Assembly: GCA_037178675.1 (NCBI GenBank)
Contig: JAYMGJ010000184.1
Span: 1 to 64,000, forward strand
Direction of reading: 5' to 3'
DNA from: Scleroderma bovista
Lineage: Eukaryota > Basidiomycota > Agaricomycetes > Boletales > Sclerodermataceae
Length of the DNA stretch: 64,000 bases
Shown here: positions 47,923 through 58,349 of the stretch, piece after piece
Layout: the number at the start of each line of letters is the position of its first letter
Numbering within the stretch: position 1 is the first letter of the stretch
Notes under the pieces: model-generated
What the model was told of the DNA's origin: nothing
Seen by the model: only the letters and a program-made list of their open reading frames with translations
Databases searched by the model: none
Made by a program: the position numbers and the translations under genes

Positions 47923-49924
47923 TTATACATGGTCCGATACACTCTTCACGGGGGCTTGCTTCCTCGTCGTCTCACCCCGCTTCCGCCGAGTTCTGATGAC
48001 CCACCGACACCCATACCAACTGGTTACTACAAGGACGAACACTCCAACCACCGCCGCTCCAATATATCCAGAATTGTCGTTAGCCTGCGCACCGTTTCAG
48101 CTGGTCCTTGTCGTATCGTAAAACCAGGGCATACCCCTAGCCAAGCTCGCCACCACTTCCCACCAAGCCCTCCCCCATCTGAAGCCGATGCAGCCTCTTG
48201 ACAACTCGCACATTCCTGTGCAATCAGACCCATGATCTCGATCAGAGCAATGCTAAAGATGAAATGCGGATCAGTATGCGTATTTCAGCAACATTCTTCT
48301 CACCTGAATGCAAGCAAAATGCTCATCGTCGTCAAGATAATGCTTAAGTTTGACATCGTGTGTCGCTTGGCACGTGCTATACCGTTATCTTCGTGGTGAG
48401 TGGGAGAAAGGTTGTCGCCTTTGGATTCCGTCAATCCGTCGGTCCCTGGAGGATGCACCGATGTTTCCTGTTGTTCAGGCGACTGAACGGCTATGCAGTG
48501 TTCCGACCGTGTCTGCTACAGGGGATTAAGTGTTATGTTTACATTCGGATTTAGGGGGATACTACCACTTCATTCGCTCGTACACGTGCAAAAATCTTCC
48601 ATGACCGCTCGGGAAATCCAGAGTATGAATAGAGCATCAAGATCGAGTCCAAAGAGTCTACCAGCGTCATACCAGTGGTAAAGAGTAGCTTAAGAGCTGT
48701 CAATGTCAGATTGCTGGACGACATATTCGACCTTACAGGCAATGTGATGATTGTAGAGGGCTGTACCCTACTTCCCTGATCACTTCGCCATGCAAGAGCC
48801 GAAAGCGCGAGCAAAGCGATGGAAGATGCCGTATCGAATCCTGAACAAAAGTGAGCACTGCCCAGTAGGATTCTTCAGCGAGCCCAGCTCCCACCTAACC
48901 CAAACAAAACACCAACAGGATACATCTTGGAAGGTGCTTCAATATCTCGAGTTTGACGAAGGAGTTATGCCAACGTACTTTCCATGGACGATTCACGAAA
49001 TTGACCAGGGGACCAAGTAATCGCATCATTAACATATTCTGATTTGGTGGGTCTACATCCTGTGCCTCAGGTCCACGTCTCGCCTACACGGAAACACATC
49101 AGAAACACCAGGTTCCAGCACACAGCGACGTACGAGTCGACGACGGCGTACTATGATCCTCCACAAGATAACGGAGTTTGCGAGGCCGACGAGGAACAAG
49201 AATGAACCGCTGACCGCCGGGCCTATACACTGTTAACATATCAGTCAGCATGACTGATTCCTTTACCAATAACTGAGGCAGCGTTGCTGAAGCCATTGAA
49301 CTTGTTGTAGACGCTTGTACTGATAACTATGGCAAGATTCTGGAGTTACATAAAGTGAGCATTCATCGACGAGACCCAAGCCGCGTACCACCACAATCAC
49401 AATGGTGCTGTGTCCGAGAGAAAAGAACAATCCACACGTCACTGGAAGTTGACCATGGTTGATTAGTGTACGTGTGGCATTATCGATGGCACTGAATAAT
49501 TTGAAATTTGAATGAAAACTACGAACGATTGAGAACCACGTCGCAAAGGCAGAGATGAATTGCATCAAACCTACAAGGTGCGCAATGCCGACCTTCACGA
49601 TACCTGATATGATCTGCGTCCAGTGCTGCATGGTATATTTCCCCCTTGCCAAGTCAGCGAAATTCTCCTTACTCATGCCATTCTCACCGTGCCTCAATCC
49701 AATCGTCTACAATACAGCCAATGGTCAATAATGGTACTTGCCTGCGTGTTTCAGAGCCATTTTCTCACCCATGCCAGCAGGGCTAGTCCCACCAGAGCGT
49801 GCAGCCGTGCCGCCACCCCCCAGCAGACTGCATTCGCCAACAGTAAGACCGAGACCAACAAAAGGGAACGCCCAAAGAGGGTGAGTGAAGGCATTTTGAT
49901 CCTGTCCAGTCCAGCTACTGCCAT
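47923..49924 (-). CDS. High-affinity nickel/cobalt transporter (NiCoT family)
   Basis: About eleven short exons are needed. From the ATG at 49924 (MAVAGLDRIKMPSLTLFGRS) the protein gives LLVSVLLLANAVCW, ALLAWTIGLRH, a 22-nt exon (49604-49625) for ALDADHIS, then AIDNATRTL. Together these rebuild the family's metal-binding signature HALDADHISAIDNATR (HX4DH). Downstream: PVTCGLFFSLGHSTIVIVV, VSGSFLFLVGLANSVILWR, MYPVGVLFGFDTASSIALL, LLFTTGMTLVDSLDSILMLY, NLSIILTTMSILLAFSIALI, GGGLGGKWWRAWLGAND and a last helix. NiCoTs import Ni or Co across the plasma membrane, feeding enzymes such as urease. The junction after STIVIVV is uncertain (weak GTCTCG donor). The three C-terminal exons (48356-47923) can be misread as a separate 110-residue gene. 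Confidence 0.9.
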
Positions 49925-50116
49925 CGCGCTCACCTGCGGTGGATTCCTAGTAGACTGATAAGATAGTCCATATCCTTGAGTGCTGAGTCAGCCCACATGC
50001 CGTCACGTTCACAACGGTAGTAGTAGTAGTATGTAAAGGCCGCGCAGCTGCAGGTAAGTGCAGAATCACCGCATTTTCTCAACCGGCTTCTGACGAGTCT
50101 GCGTCCCGACATCCAA

Positions 50117-51590
50117 ATGGCGTGGGCGACTATGCTCAACCTGTGAGTTCCTCCCCGATGTACATTTACTCCTCCTTGATGGTTTCCTGCTCAGTGCCTT
50201 TCGAGCAGTCATACCATATCCAGAAGAACGTATACCCCTCACAGTGTATAACTATTGGATTCTCGGAATATCTGTCCTCCCCATGTTCTACATGGCATAC
50301 CTTGCGCGGCGCCCATACACGCATATCCTTCGACTCATGTTGCTCCCTATAGCAGTGCTAGCAATACTCGGGACGTTTTTTCGTTTCAAGCTCCCTGGAG
50401 TAGAGAGCGGTCCAAACAACTGGGGACTAGGTATACTACCAACTTTAGATCACGGACGTGCGACATCTCACTAACAAGTGTAAGGATCGCTTGCTCTTCT
50501 CAATGCTGCCAAGGCCATCGATTATGCCTGGAGACCTGAAGGGATGCTCAAAGTTGGCGAAGAGGAGCCAGGTGTACCCATCAAAGACGCGTGTCATGCC
50601 AATGGGGATGCGCCACCCAAAGGCCCACGACCGTCACCACCATCAATACGGAAATCCCGTTTACCCGACTGCCTATACGATGCCCTAGAACTTGTCTTTA
50701 CATGGAGAGGGATCGGTTGGAAATTCGGTGCTAGTCTGTATGTCCCAAAAGAGCACAGACCCCTCGAACGATCTGCGTTCCTTAGTGCAACCATGGTTTC
50801 TCTTCTTGAAAATTTCCTCATCTTTGACGCCTGCGAGTCGTTTATCAAACTCGTACCAGGTGTCGGTTCACCCCAAGGAGGCACCATTTTCAGACCCGAG
50901 CTCCCTTTCTTACAGCGCTACGTTCTATCCACTGCCATCCACGTTGCTACTGGATCTTGCATTCTATCTGGTTTCCAGCTGTATTACGATCTCCTCACGT
51001 TGACTGGGGTGGGATTACTCTCTCACGAACCGTCTTCATGGCCACCTGTCATGGATAACCCATGGCAGTCCGACTCTCTTCACATATTCTGGTCCAAGCG
51101 CTGGCACCAACTTCTTCGACAGACCTTCTTTGTTTATGGTGGCTTTGTCGGCAGGTTTTTAGCTGGAAACTTGGGTATCCTATTTGGAACGTTTTTTGGA
51201 TCTGGTCTATACCATGAAGCCGCCGCCTATGCTCTCGGACAGGGATTCGATTACCGCGTTATATATTTCTTTGTACTGCAGGCTCCACTACTGCTCTCGG
51301 AGAGACTGTGGGCTCGTATCACTGGACATCGTATCGGTGGCATCTACGGACGCCTGTGGGTGTACTTTTGCATCATTATCCTGGGGCAACCACTAGGTAC
51401 GTCGTACCTTATTGTACATTGACCAAAATGTTTAATGGATCCCTTAGTGGACTCTTGGCATACAAGGGGTCTCGGAGGAGGATATATCCTTGACCCAAAC
51501 ATGAGCCCAATTCGCCGTCTACTTATACCATGTTTACAACAAGTTACCCGTTTTCTAGGTCTTCGTCATTTATCGGCTTTACTTGGCTAA
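50117..51590 (+). CDS. Wax synthase-domain membrane acyltransferase
   Basis: The short first exon (MAWATMLNL) splices in phase to AFRAVIPYPEERIPLTVYNY, then multiple hydrophobic segments (WILGISVLPMFYMAYL, LLPIAVLAILGTFF). A Pro-rich charged loop precedes the signature DALELVFTWRGIGWKFG. The catalytic-type domain has HIFWSKRWHQLLRQTFFVYG and SGLYHEAAAYALG with its conserved His, followed by FFVLQAPLLLSERLWARITG. The last exon, after GQPL, ends LRHLSALLG at 51590. This is the wax synthase-like/MBOAT-related family that transfers acyl or acetyl groups to lipid or terpenoid alcohols in the ER; many mushroom genomes have several. The substrate is unknown. No neighbouring biosynthetic genes suggest a cluster. 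Confidence 0.88.
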
Positions 51591-51701
51591 GATGGATGGA
51601 TGTTAGACGCATCACAACTTGTGCCTCGACTATATGCTAATACTCTTGGGATCTTATTACTGAGTGTGCTCATGTGTAGATAACACTGAATAAATGCAAG
51701 T

Positions 51702-53940
51702 TCATTTCGCAGATTCCCCTGCAATCCTATGCCATCCCAGTTCGTGTGCCCAATTTTTCCACATGCGGTCCAACACTCGTAGTTTCTCCCAACGCCCAAG
51801 ACTGGGATCCTCAAGATCCTGCACGTCCTCTAAAAACCCCTCCCGTAACCGCGATCGTGGAGGTAGAGAAGTCAGTGCATAGTTGCGCAAGTGTGTCAAA
51901 GACAAAACAAGTAATCCCGAAGTAAGTGGCGGGATAGCATCAGAAGATGCGCGGGCTTCTTCCAGACGGCTGGCTTGCGATATAGGCTGGAAAAGTAGAA
52001 GACGCTCGATTCTCCTATGACATGGTATGAGTCGTGTGCGCCACGGCGAATAGAGCGAAAACAAGCACCTCATAGCCAGCCAGACGCTCTGCCTCTTGCG
52101 TTTACCTCCATACCTTCCTCTCCCACTGGTGAAGAGTCCATTAAAAATGCCCCCTACCAAGTACATAATCGCAATTGCTGGTGCGACACCGACGAAAGCA
52201 AATGTAAGTTCTTGAGACTTGAGTAGTTTATCAATGCCAGCCAAGGCTTGGTCTATATCAACCTGTTGTCCCCCGTTGTTCTTTCGATCATATTGGAGAG
52301 GTGGTGCACAGACAAACCTTGGCTTTCTGCACTTGTATGAACAAGGACCTCAGTAAATTCCCGGTCAGAACCGACTTGACAGGGGACTTGATGTCTTCCT
52401 CGTATAATCGAAGGACCGGTGTGAAATCGCCGAGTTGTATCTGTCGAGAAAGAGAAGCAAGTTGCTCTTGATCGTAGCCTAGCTTATCACGGGCTAGCGC
52501 AAGACTCATCCTCTCGAGGGACTAGAAAAGATCAAGTGTTCAGACAGGTGGTTTCAGCACATACACAACTCACATCAAAGTCTGCAGCGACCGACCCGGG
52601 TCGAACAAGTACGGCCTCTTCTCCGCCAGTGCGGATTGTTCTGTAGACGCCGCGGAGAGGCTCCAAAAGCCAATCCCTGAGGAAATTTCTAGAGGCCGCC
52701 AATGCGTCCCTCGCCAAGTCGATTATGGTTTCTCGGGAGGCATAGAGGGCTTTGACACAATACAGAGTCAGTGGAGGGAGGAACAGTAACTTGGGCCATA
52801 AGAGAGTCAGCCTCGATGGACGCTGGAGGCCATCCTTCTTGAGACATGAAGAATGTGCTTCTTCCTGTGCAACGAACATGGTGTGGAATAACCTCTCAAG
52901 CAGAGAAATCACATCATTTTCACCAGCTGTTGATAATATGGTAGGATCGAGGGCGCTGGCAAACTCGAGGAGCACAGCGTGGCTCGCTGAGGAGTCTTCC
53001 TCCCCACCGCTTGTTTCCAGCAGTCGACACAAGCTTGGCCGTAGCCCCACGAGTTTCCCAAGGACTTCAGCACGGTCGTTGCGAATCCTTTCATTTTCGC
53101 GGCGCTTCATGTGGCACTCTTCTCGCACCAGACGGATGGGATAGTAAAGGATTGCGGTGCACTTTGCTATGTACCAAGAGAGTGAGTCACGCAGATACCT
53201 TAGGCATGCCAGGGCAGAACGCGGCGAATCGGCGTGGAGTGTCCCTCCCGGAAATCGGAAGTGCAACAAACTCGATGACGGTGTCACTCTGAGGTGAGGA
53301 AAAACAGTGGTCATGAATACACTGGGCTGCCATGGATGCTTCGTGGAGAAGAGACTAGCCATGGGCGGAAGGTGCAGCGTTGACACCTGGCGGGCATCTT
53401 GATCTAACTTGAGCAACTGAAAGACCTGGAAAAATCGATGAGGAAGTGCTTCAGTTAGGTCAGTAATCCAGACCTCGCTCTGCAGGAACGGAAGGACATA
53501 CTCTGCAACAGATACAATGCAGCCGACCAAACTGATTGTTCGACTTCTGCCCACCATTCCGCGTCTTCCTGTGTCGAGGTTGCCTCGCTGACGTATAGGT
53601 CTAGAGCACTAGCATATAGACCAAGAGCAACTTTTTTCACAAGAACACGCTGCATTTCTCCGTAGGTGTTGTTATCCGGGGTGTAAACCACGAGGCATTG
53701 GGCACGTAGGACCTCCAACGCATTCCGAATCGCGTCCGCAGAGAAGGGCGGGGTGAGAATCGTGTCAATCTCCCTAAAGGCTCGCTCGAATTGTGGGTCA
53801 GACGCTACAGACAACGGTTGGAAACAAATCCGCGAGAAAAGAGGGTTGGCATAATGGGCGGAGAACCTCAACGACATAGAGGCTCGGGTCAAGTACATAG
53901 TACATGTTTGCTCATTATATAGTCCCGAATCATTTTCCAT
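51702..53940 (-). CDS. NCA2: Nuclear control of ATPase protein 2 (Nca2)
   Basis: Nca2 is a mitochondrial membrane protein needed in yeast for normal expression of ATP synthase subunits 6 and 8. The frame from the ATG at 53940 (MENDSGLYNEQT; an alternative at 53898 is also in frame) gives FREIDTILTPPFSADAIRNA and EDAEWWAEVEQSVWSAALYL. The central exon supplies LRYLRDSLSWYIAKCTAILY, RNDRAEVLGKLVGLRPSL and LREGFLEDVQDLEDP further on. The domain signature LERMSLALARDKLGYDQEQL, GDFTPVLRLYEEDIKSPVKS and NLLRSLFIQVQKAKVDIDQA is complete. It is followed by the membrane segment FAFVGVAPAIAIMYLVGG, matching the family end. Introns are short and in phase. A scrap of its first exon (about 53567-53661) recurs mutated at 58132-58228. 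Confidence 0.93.
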
Positions 53941-54125
53941 TCTGTCACTCAAGCGCTCACACTGCTCACATGCATGATCAAGGCCTCACCGTTGTCGCCC
54001 CATGCGGATCCTGGGCATCGGCCTTTTCCGGGCTGGGGAGAGTGCGTGTTTGCAACTCGCTCCCCTCCCTTTGCCCGTTCCTACTAACCGTCACCCAAGT
54101 CATCCCCTCACGTACAACACCAAAG

Positions 54126-57100
54126 ATGCCAAAGAAAAGCCGCAAGATTGAAGCCATATCGCCCGGGGAAGGCACGGTAGGCGGATCGACGTGATAGCGA
54201 CGAGGATATGATCTGATGCTGTTCCAGCTTTCTCCTCAAGCAGCCACCCCTGCCTCTGGGGCAGCGAGAGTCCTCACGAAAGGAAAAGGCGTATTCAAGC
54301 GCATGTTTCACCGTGGTATTGATAAGGAGGTATGTCGATCCTTCGCCGACTGTCTGCTCGAAGGATCATGTATCTTGACCAGGCTAAGGAACCTGCTGGA
54401 ATCGAAATTGTCAGACAACACAAAAGCGAAGAGGTATGATAACTATCTACCCGTCCGCGAGCTGGATCTGAAGGATCCACACGCAACGAACCACAATTAG
54501 CCCATAGCGGCGGGCCTTGAAGACGTCCCGGCCGTCGTATCTCTCCCTTCCACTGTCGGGACTGATACTCACGACGCATCGGGGAAAAAAGATAAGGGAC
54601 GTTCTGCTGCTACCCATGAGGTAGGTGCACATGCCGCCGTATATAATGCCGACAGTCACGGATTCCACCAGGTGCCAGAAAATGTTCAGCCTGTTCAACC
54701 CATTGTCAAGGTTATTCGAGGCGCAGAGGAGAAGATATCGACTGTCGAGTCCATTCCTGGTCCAGTGGAAGCTGCTGTTAATCTAATCGTACCTGCAAAC
54801 ACTGCGATAACCCAGTTAGACGCTATCGACGCTACATATCTTCAACCCCTTCACGCTTTCAATGCCGTCGTTACTGGCATTGCTAACGTATGTCTTCCCA
54901 ATTGATGACGGTCAAGTCTTGACTGACGATGGTACATAGATCCATCCATACGCTAGCATGGCGTTGAGTGCGTTGACTACGACCTCAAATGTATGCATTC
55001 TTCGTCCTCGTTGTCCTCCATTAACGAGATTCTGGGCATCTGATCCTATCGCAAGCGAACCTGGATGCGTCTATTGGGGACCTCATTACCAGAATCAAAC
55101 AAACCTACGAGCGCATCCTGGAAAACACGTCTTCGTCGAAGATTAACGCAATAAAAGATGTGCTAGCAGAGATCGCCCAGGTCGTACAGGAGTGTGCGCA
55201 GTTCATCGTGAAGTACTCGGAAACCAAAAGCTTCTGTACGTCAATTACTTCGGTACTCTCATACTCTCATGGCCTGATCTTTCTCATAGGGTGTCGACTC
55301 GGCAAGAATGTTCTTTCTGAGACAGCCAGCAAGGTCGCCAACTACAACTCGAAGCTAGACAAGTTGATGCAAGAGCTACGAGATCAGGCACTTCTCACTG
55401 TCCAATATGACGTGCAACAGACCCAGGAAACCCTTTGTTTGGACTCCTTGGCTTACGCGGGCGGCGTCGGATTGATCAAGGCCAAGAAGTGCCTAGAGGG
55501 CACGAGAACGGACGTCCTGAATGAAGTCGTCGACTGGATTAACGACACAGATGCTGCTACGCCACGCTTCACGGACAGGCGGGCAAGGGAAAATCTGCCA
55601 TCGCACACACGATTGCTCTACATGCGCAGAATCTTCGCATGCTGGGGTCGTGCTTCTGTTTCAGTCGCGTTAGGCACTTCATACGAAACTGTTCCCAACC
55701 GTTGCTCGTGACTTAGCCGATCGCGACCTCCGCCTCCAACCGCTTCTGGCCAAGGTGATTACCAACAACCACTCATTGGGAGATACAGAAGACATCGCGG
55801 AACAGTGGCAGAAACTTATCGTTGAACCACTTTCTCGTTTGGGAGGTTCCTCGACTGGAAATGTCGTGTTGGTCATTGATGCTTTAGATGAGAGTGGTGC
55901 GGAGGCTACGAGGGCGGCTTTTCTTGAGGTCCTTGCTGCATGCGATGCAGAACTTCCCGCAAATATCCGGATTCTTTTGACTTCTCGGCCCCTCATGGAC
56001 ATTGGAGAAGTGTTGAACACTGCTGGCCATGTCCAAGCTAGGTCACTCGATGATATCAATGCCGAGTTGACCATACGTGATATATGTCTCTATGTTTCTA
56101 CCCGGTTGAAGAGTCTCGGTGACACTTTCTCCGACGAGAACTTGCAACAACTGGCCGCGAAATCAGATGGTGTGTTCGAATGGGCACGTCTCGCATGCGA
56201 CTTCATTTCCCAGAGAATCAAGACCATTGCACAGAGGCGCTTGCAGGAGATCATGTCTCATGCCCCCGGTGGTGGAAGGACCCTCCTGGACGCAATGTAT
56301 ACCACGTTTTTGAAGGAACTCACAAGGGGATCATCGGATGTACTCGCCATGTTTTGTTCGGTCATGCGACAGCTCCTGTGGTTGAAGAAACCACTACCTA
56401 TTAGCGCGTTGGACTTCATGCGTGCCAGGTTTCCTCGGGAAGATGACCGTTATCCTGTTAGAGACATCCTCCAGCCAATGGCGTCACTACTTTCTGGTAT
56501 CAGCGACACATTTACTCCTGTCCGCCCCCTCCATGCCTCATTCTATGACTTTTTGCGGGATGAAAACCGAAGTGGAGAGTTCTTTATTCAGCAGGGTGAT
56601 GTCCATCGTGATCTCGCTGTTGCCTCGCTTTCTGTCATGCAAGCTGGACTTCGATTCAACATCTGTGGACTAGAAACATCATATATATCCAACTCTGAGG
56701 TTGAAGGCTTGGAAAAGAGGGTTGAAGAAAACATCCCACCACATCCATTGTATGCTTGCCAATTCTGGGCAACCCATCTCAAAGATGTAGGATTTGATGC
56801 AGAGCTAGCAAAATCAGTGGGTTGGCTTGTCACTGGAGAGCAGATGTTGTTTTGGTTAGAGGCATTGGGTGTATCAAAGTTGATTAGGGAGGCTTGTCAC
56901 GCCTTGATATCTGCTGAGAGATGGTTGCAGGTAAGGTTGTGCAGCCCTTTATGTATGACATGCCAGTGACAAATCAACAGGGACAAATGGAGTATAAAGA
57001 TGTTTTGATGTTCACCAGGGATGGGATCAAGTTTGTGCAAAACTTTGCTGGGATCATTGACAAGAGCACACCACATGTGTACTTATCAGCATTGCCATTT

Positions 57101-57793
57101 TTACCATGCAAGTCAATGTTGGCAAAATGTCTGGCTAAAAGTTTTTCAAGAATTGCACAAGTTGCTGTTGGACAACATGATGACTGGCCTAGGATTCAAC
57201 ATGCTCTTCAAGGACACACAAGCACTGTCTGGTCAGTTGCATTCTCACCAGATGGAAAACACATTGTGTCAGGCTCCTCTGATAAGACAATCTGACTTTG
57301 GGATGCACAGACAGGTGGCCAGGTGGGCAACCCCCTGCAAGGGCACACCTCCTCAGTCTTGTCAGTTGCATTCTCACCAGATGGAAGGCACATTGTGTCA
57401 GGCTCAGATGATGAAACAATCCAACCTTGGGATGCACAGACAGGTGGCCAGGACAAAAGACAAACTACTAAAACCAAACTGATCACACCCTCACCAATTC
57501 ACTTCTCCTCTTCAGCTGCACATGCACTGAAGGATGCTCAGAGTCTTTTCATTGACATGTCCAGTGTCAAGCAGGACTCTTGAGACCTGGTTTGTTTGCA
57601 GAATGATGGCTGGATTGTGGGCCCCAGTGGGCAACTGCTGTTGTGGATACCCCCCTCATACCATCCATTCTTTTTCTATACTCCATGGACAAATCTGGTA
57701 ATCCCAAGGGGTTGTCCTGAGCTTGATTTGAGTAGGATGGCTCATGGGCCTTCTTGGCATAAGTGTTACTTATCTGTTCCTGAGGCCACTTAG
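54126..57793 (+). pseudogene. NACHT-WD40 (STAND/NLR-type) gene, broken
   Basis: Order: a variable N-terminal region (MPKKSRKIEAISPGEG), helical part (ITRIKQTYERILENTSSSK, LAEIAQVVQECAQFIVKYSE), NACHT ATPase with Walker A GQAGKGKSAIAHTIAL and Walker B VVLVIDALDESG, SRPLMDIGEV sensor, winged-helix region, two WD40 repeats ([20 protein letters not shown]) and the usual tail (LLLWIPPSYHPFFFYTPW, RGCPELDLSRMAHG). Such proteins serve in fungal non-self recognition. Lesions: the frame shifts at about 55567-55570, just before Walker A, where the usual IFWL is missing; it shifts again at about 55671-55676 between FSRVR and ALHTKLF; TGA stops replace the expected CGA at 57293 (in DKTI-LWDAQT) and 57581. 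The WD40 array is cut to two blades. All three frames are used, so a full product is not expected. A TGA-TAG pair at about 54193 can be spliced out and is not counted. Confidence 0.85.
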
Positions 57794-58349
57794 ATACCAA
57801 GCTACCCTTGGTTGAATCTTGTACTGTACCTGATATTTTATTGCCTTCTCAATGTTTCTGTTTTACCTATATGTATAATACATGATTGAGGTGAAATTTG
57901 ATAACCAGTGGGAGCTTGTTGAAACTTGATGATGCACTAGTACATAGTACTAATGGATCTTCATAATATTTCCTATCAAAATTCTGACCATCAGCCTGTT
58001 AAGCTATTTTTGTCTCCCCTCTTGGAAGACACAAGGTTCACCTGCATTATTTATGTGGTAAGGCAAGCTGTGGTGACCAGTCAGCTGTAAGGTAATAGTA
58101 CTAGGGAATTTAAGGTCCATTCAACACAACTGGTCTTCCTCTGTCAAGCTTGCCTCACTGAGGTATAGGTTCAGAGCACTAGCATACAGACTAAGATCAA
58201 CTTTTTTCACAAGAACACACTGCATTTTTTCACCCATAATAATCTGCAGCACTGTGGTGAGTTAAGCCACCAGGTAAGGTCAGCATGCAATTTTGGTGGA
58301 TGGGGTTTATTGTCCCCAAAACCAGAGATGGAGAACATGAAGCAGTAAG
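57794..58349. other. CpG-free spacer between the broken NACHT-WD40 gene and RPT5
   Basis: AT-rich and without CpG, continuing the composition of the preceding pseudogene's 3' half. It contains the NCA2-derived fragment at 58132-58228 and presumably the RPT5 3' UTR. No ORF is supported. Confidence 0.6.
58132..58228. repeat. Mutated duplicate of an NCA2 exon fragment
   Basis: About 97 bp aligns in the same orientation with 53567-53661 in NCA2's first exon. Shared words include AGAGCACTAGCATA and CAACTTTTTTCACAAGAACAC. Four CpGs in the source are all lost here: three are CpA and one is GpG. Confidence 0.85.

Noticed and set aside
47923..48356. Apparent stand-alone 110-residue two-helix membrane protein
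   Set aside because: Its sequence (NLSIILTTMSILLAFS, GGGLGGKWWRAW) is the known C-terminus of NiCoT transporters and splices in phase to the upstream exons, so it was merged into that gene.
54185..54240. Tandem TGA-TAG stops near the start of the NACHT-WD40 gene as extra lesions
   Set aside because: They fall inside a segment that can be removed as a canonical GTAGGC...TTCCAG intron in phase, so they are not evidence of decay.
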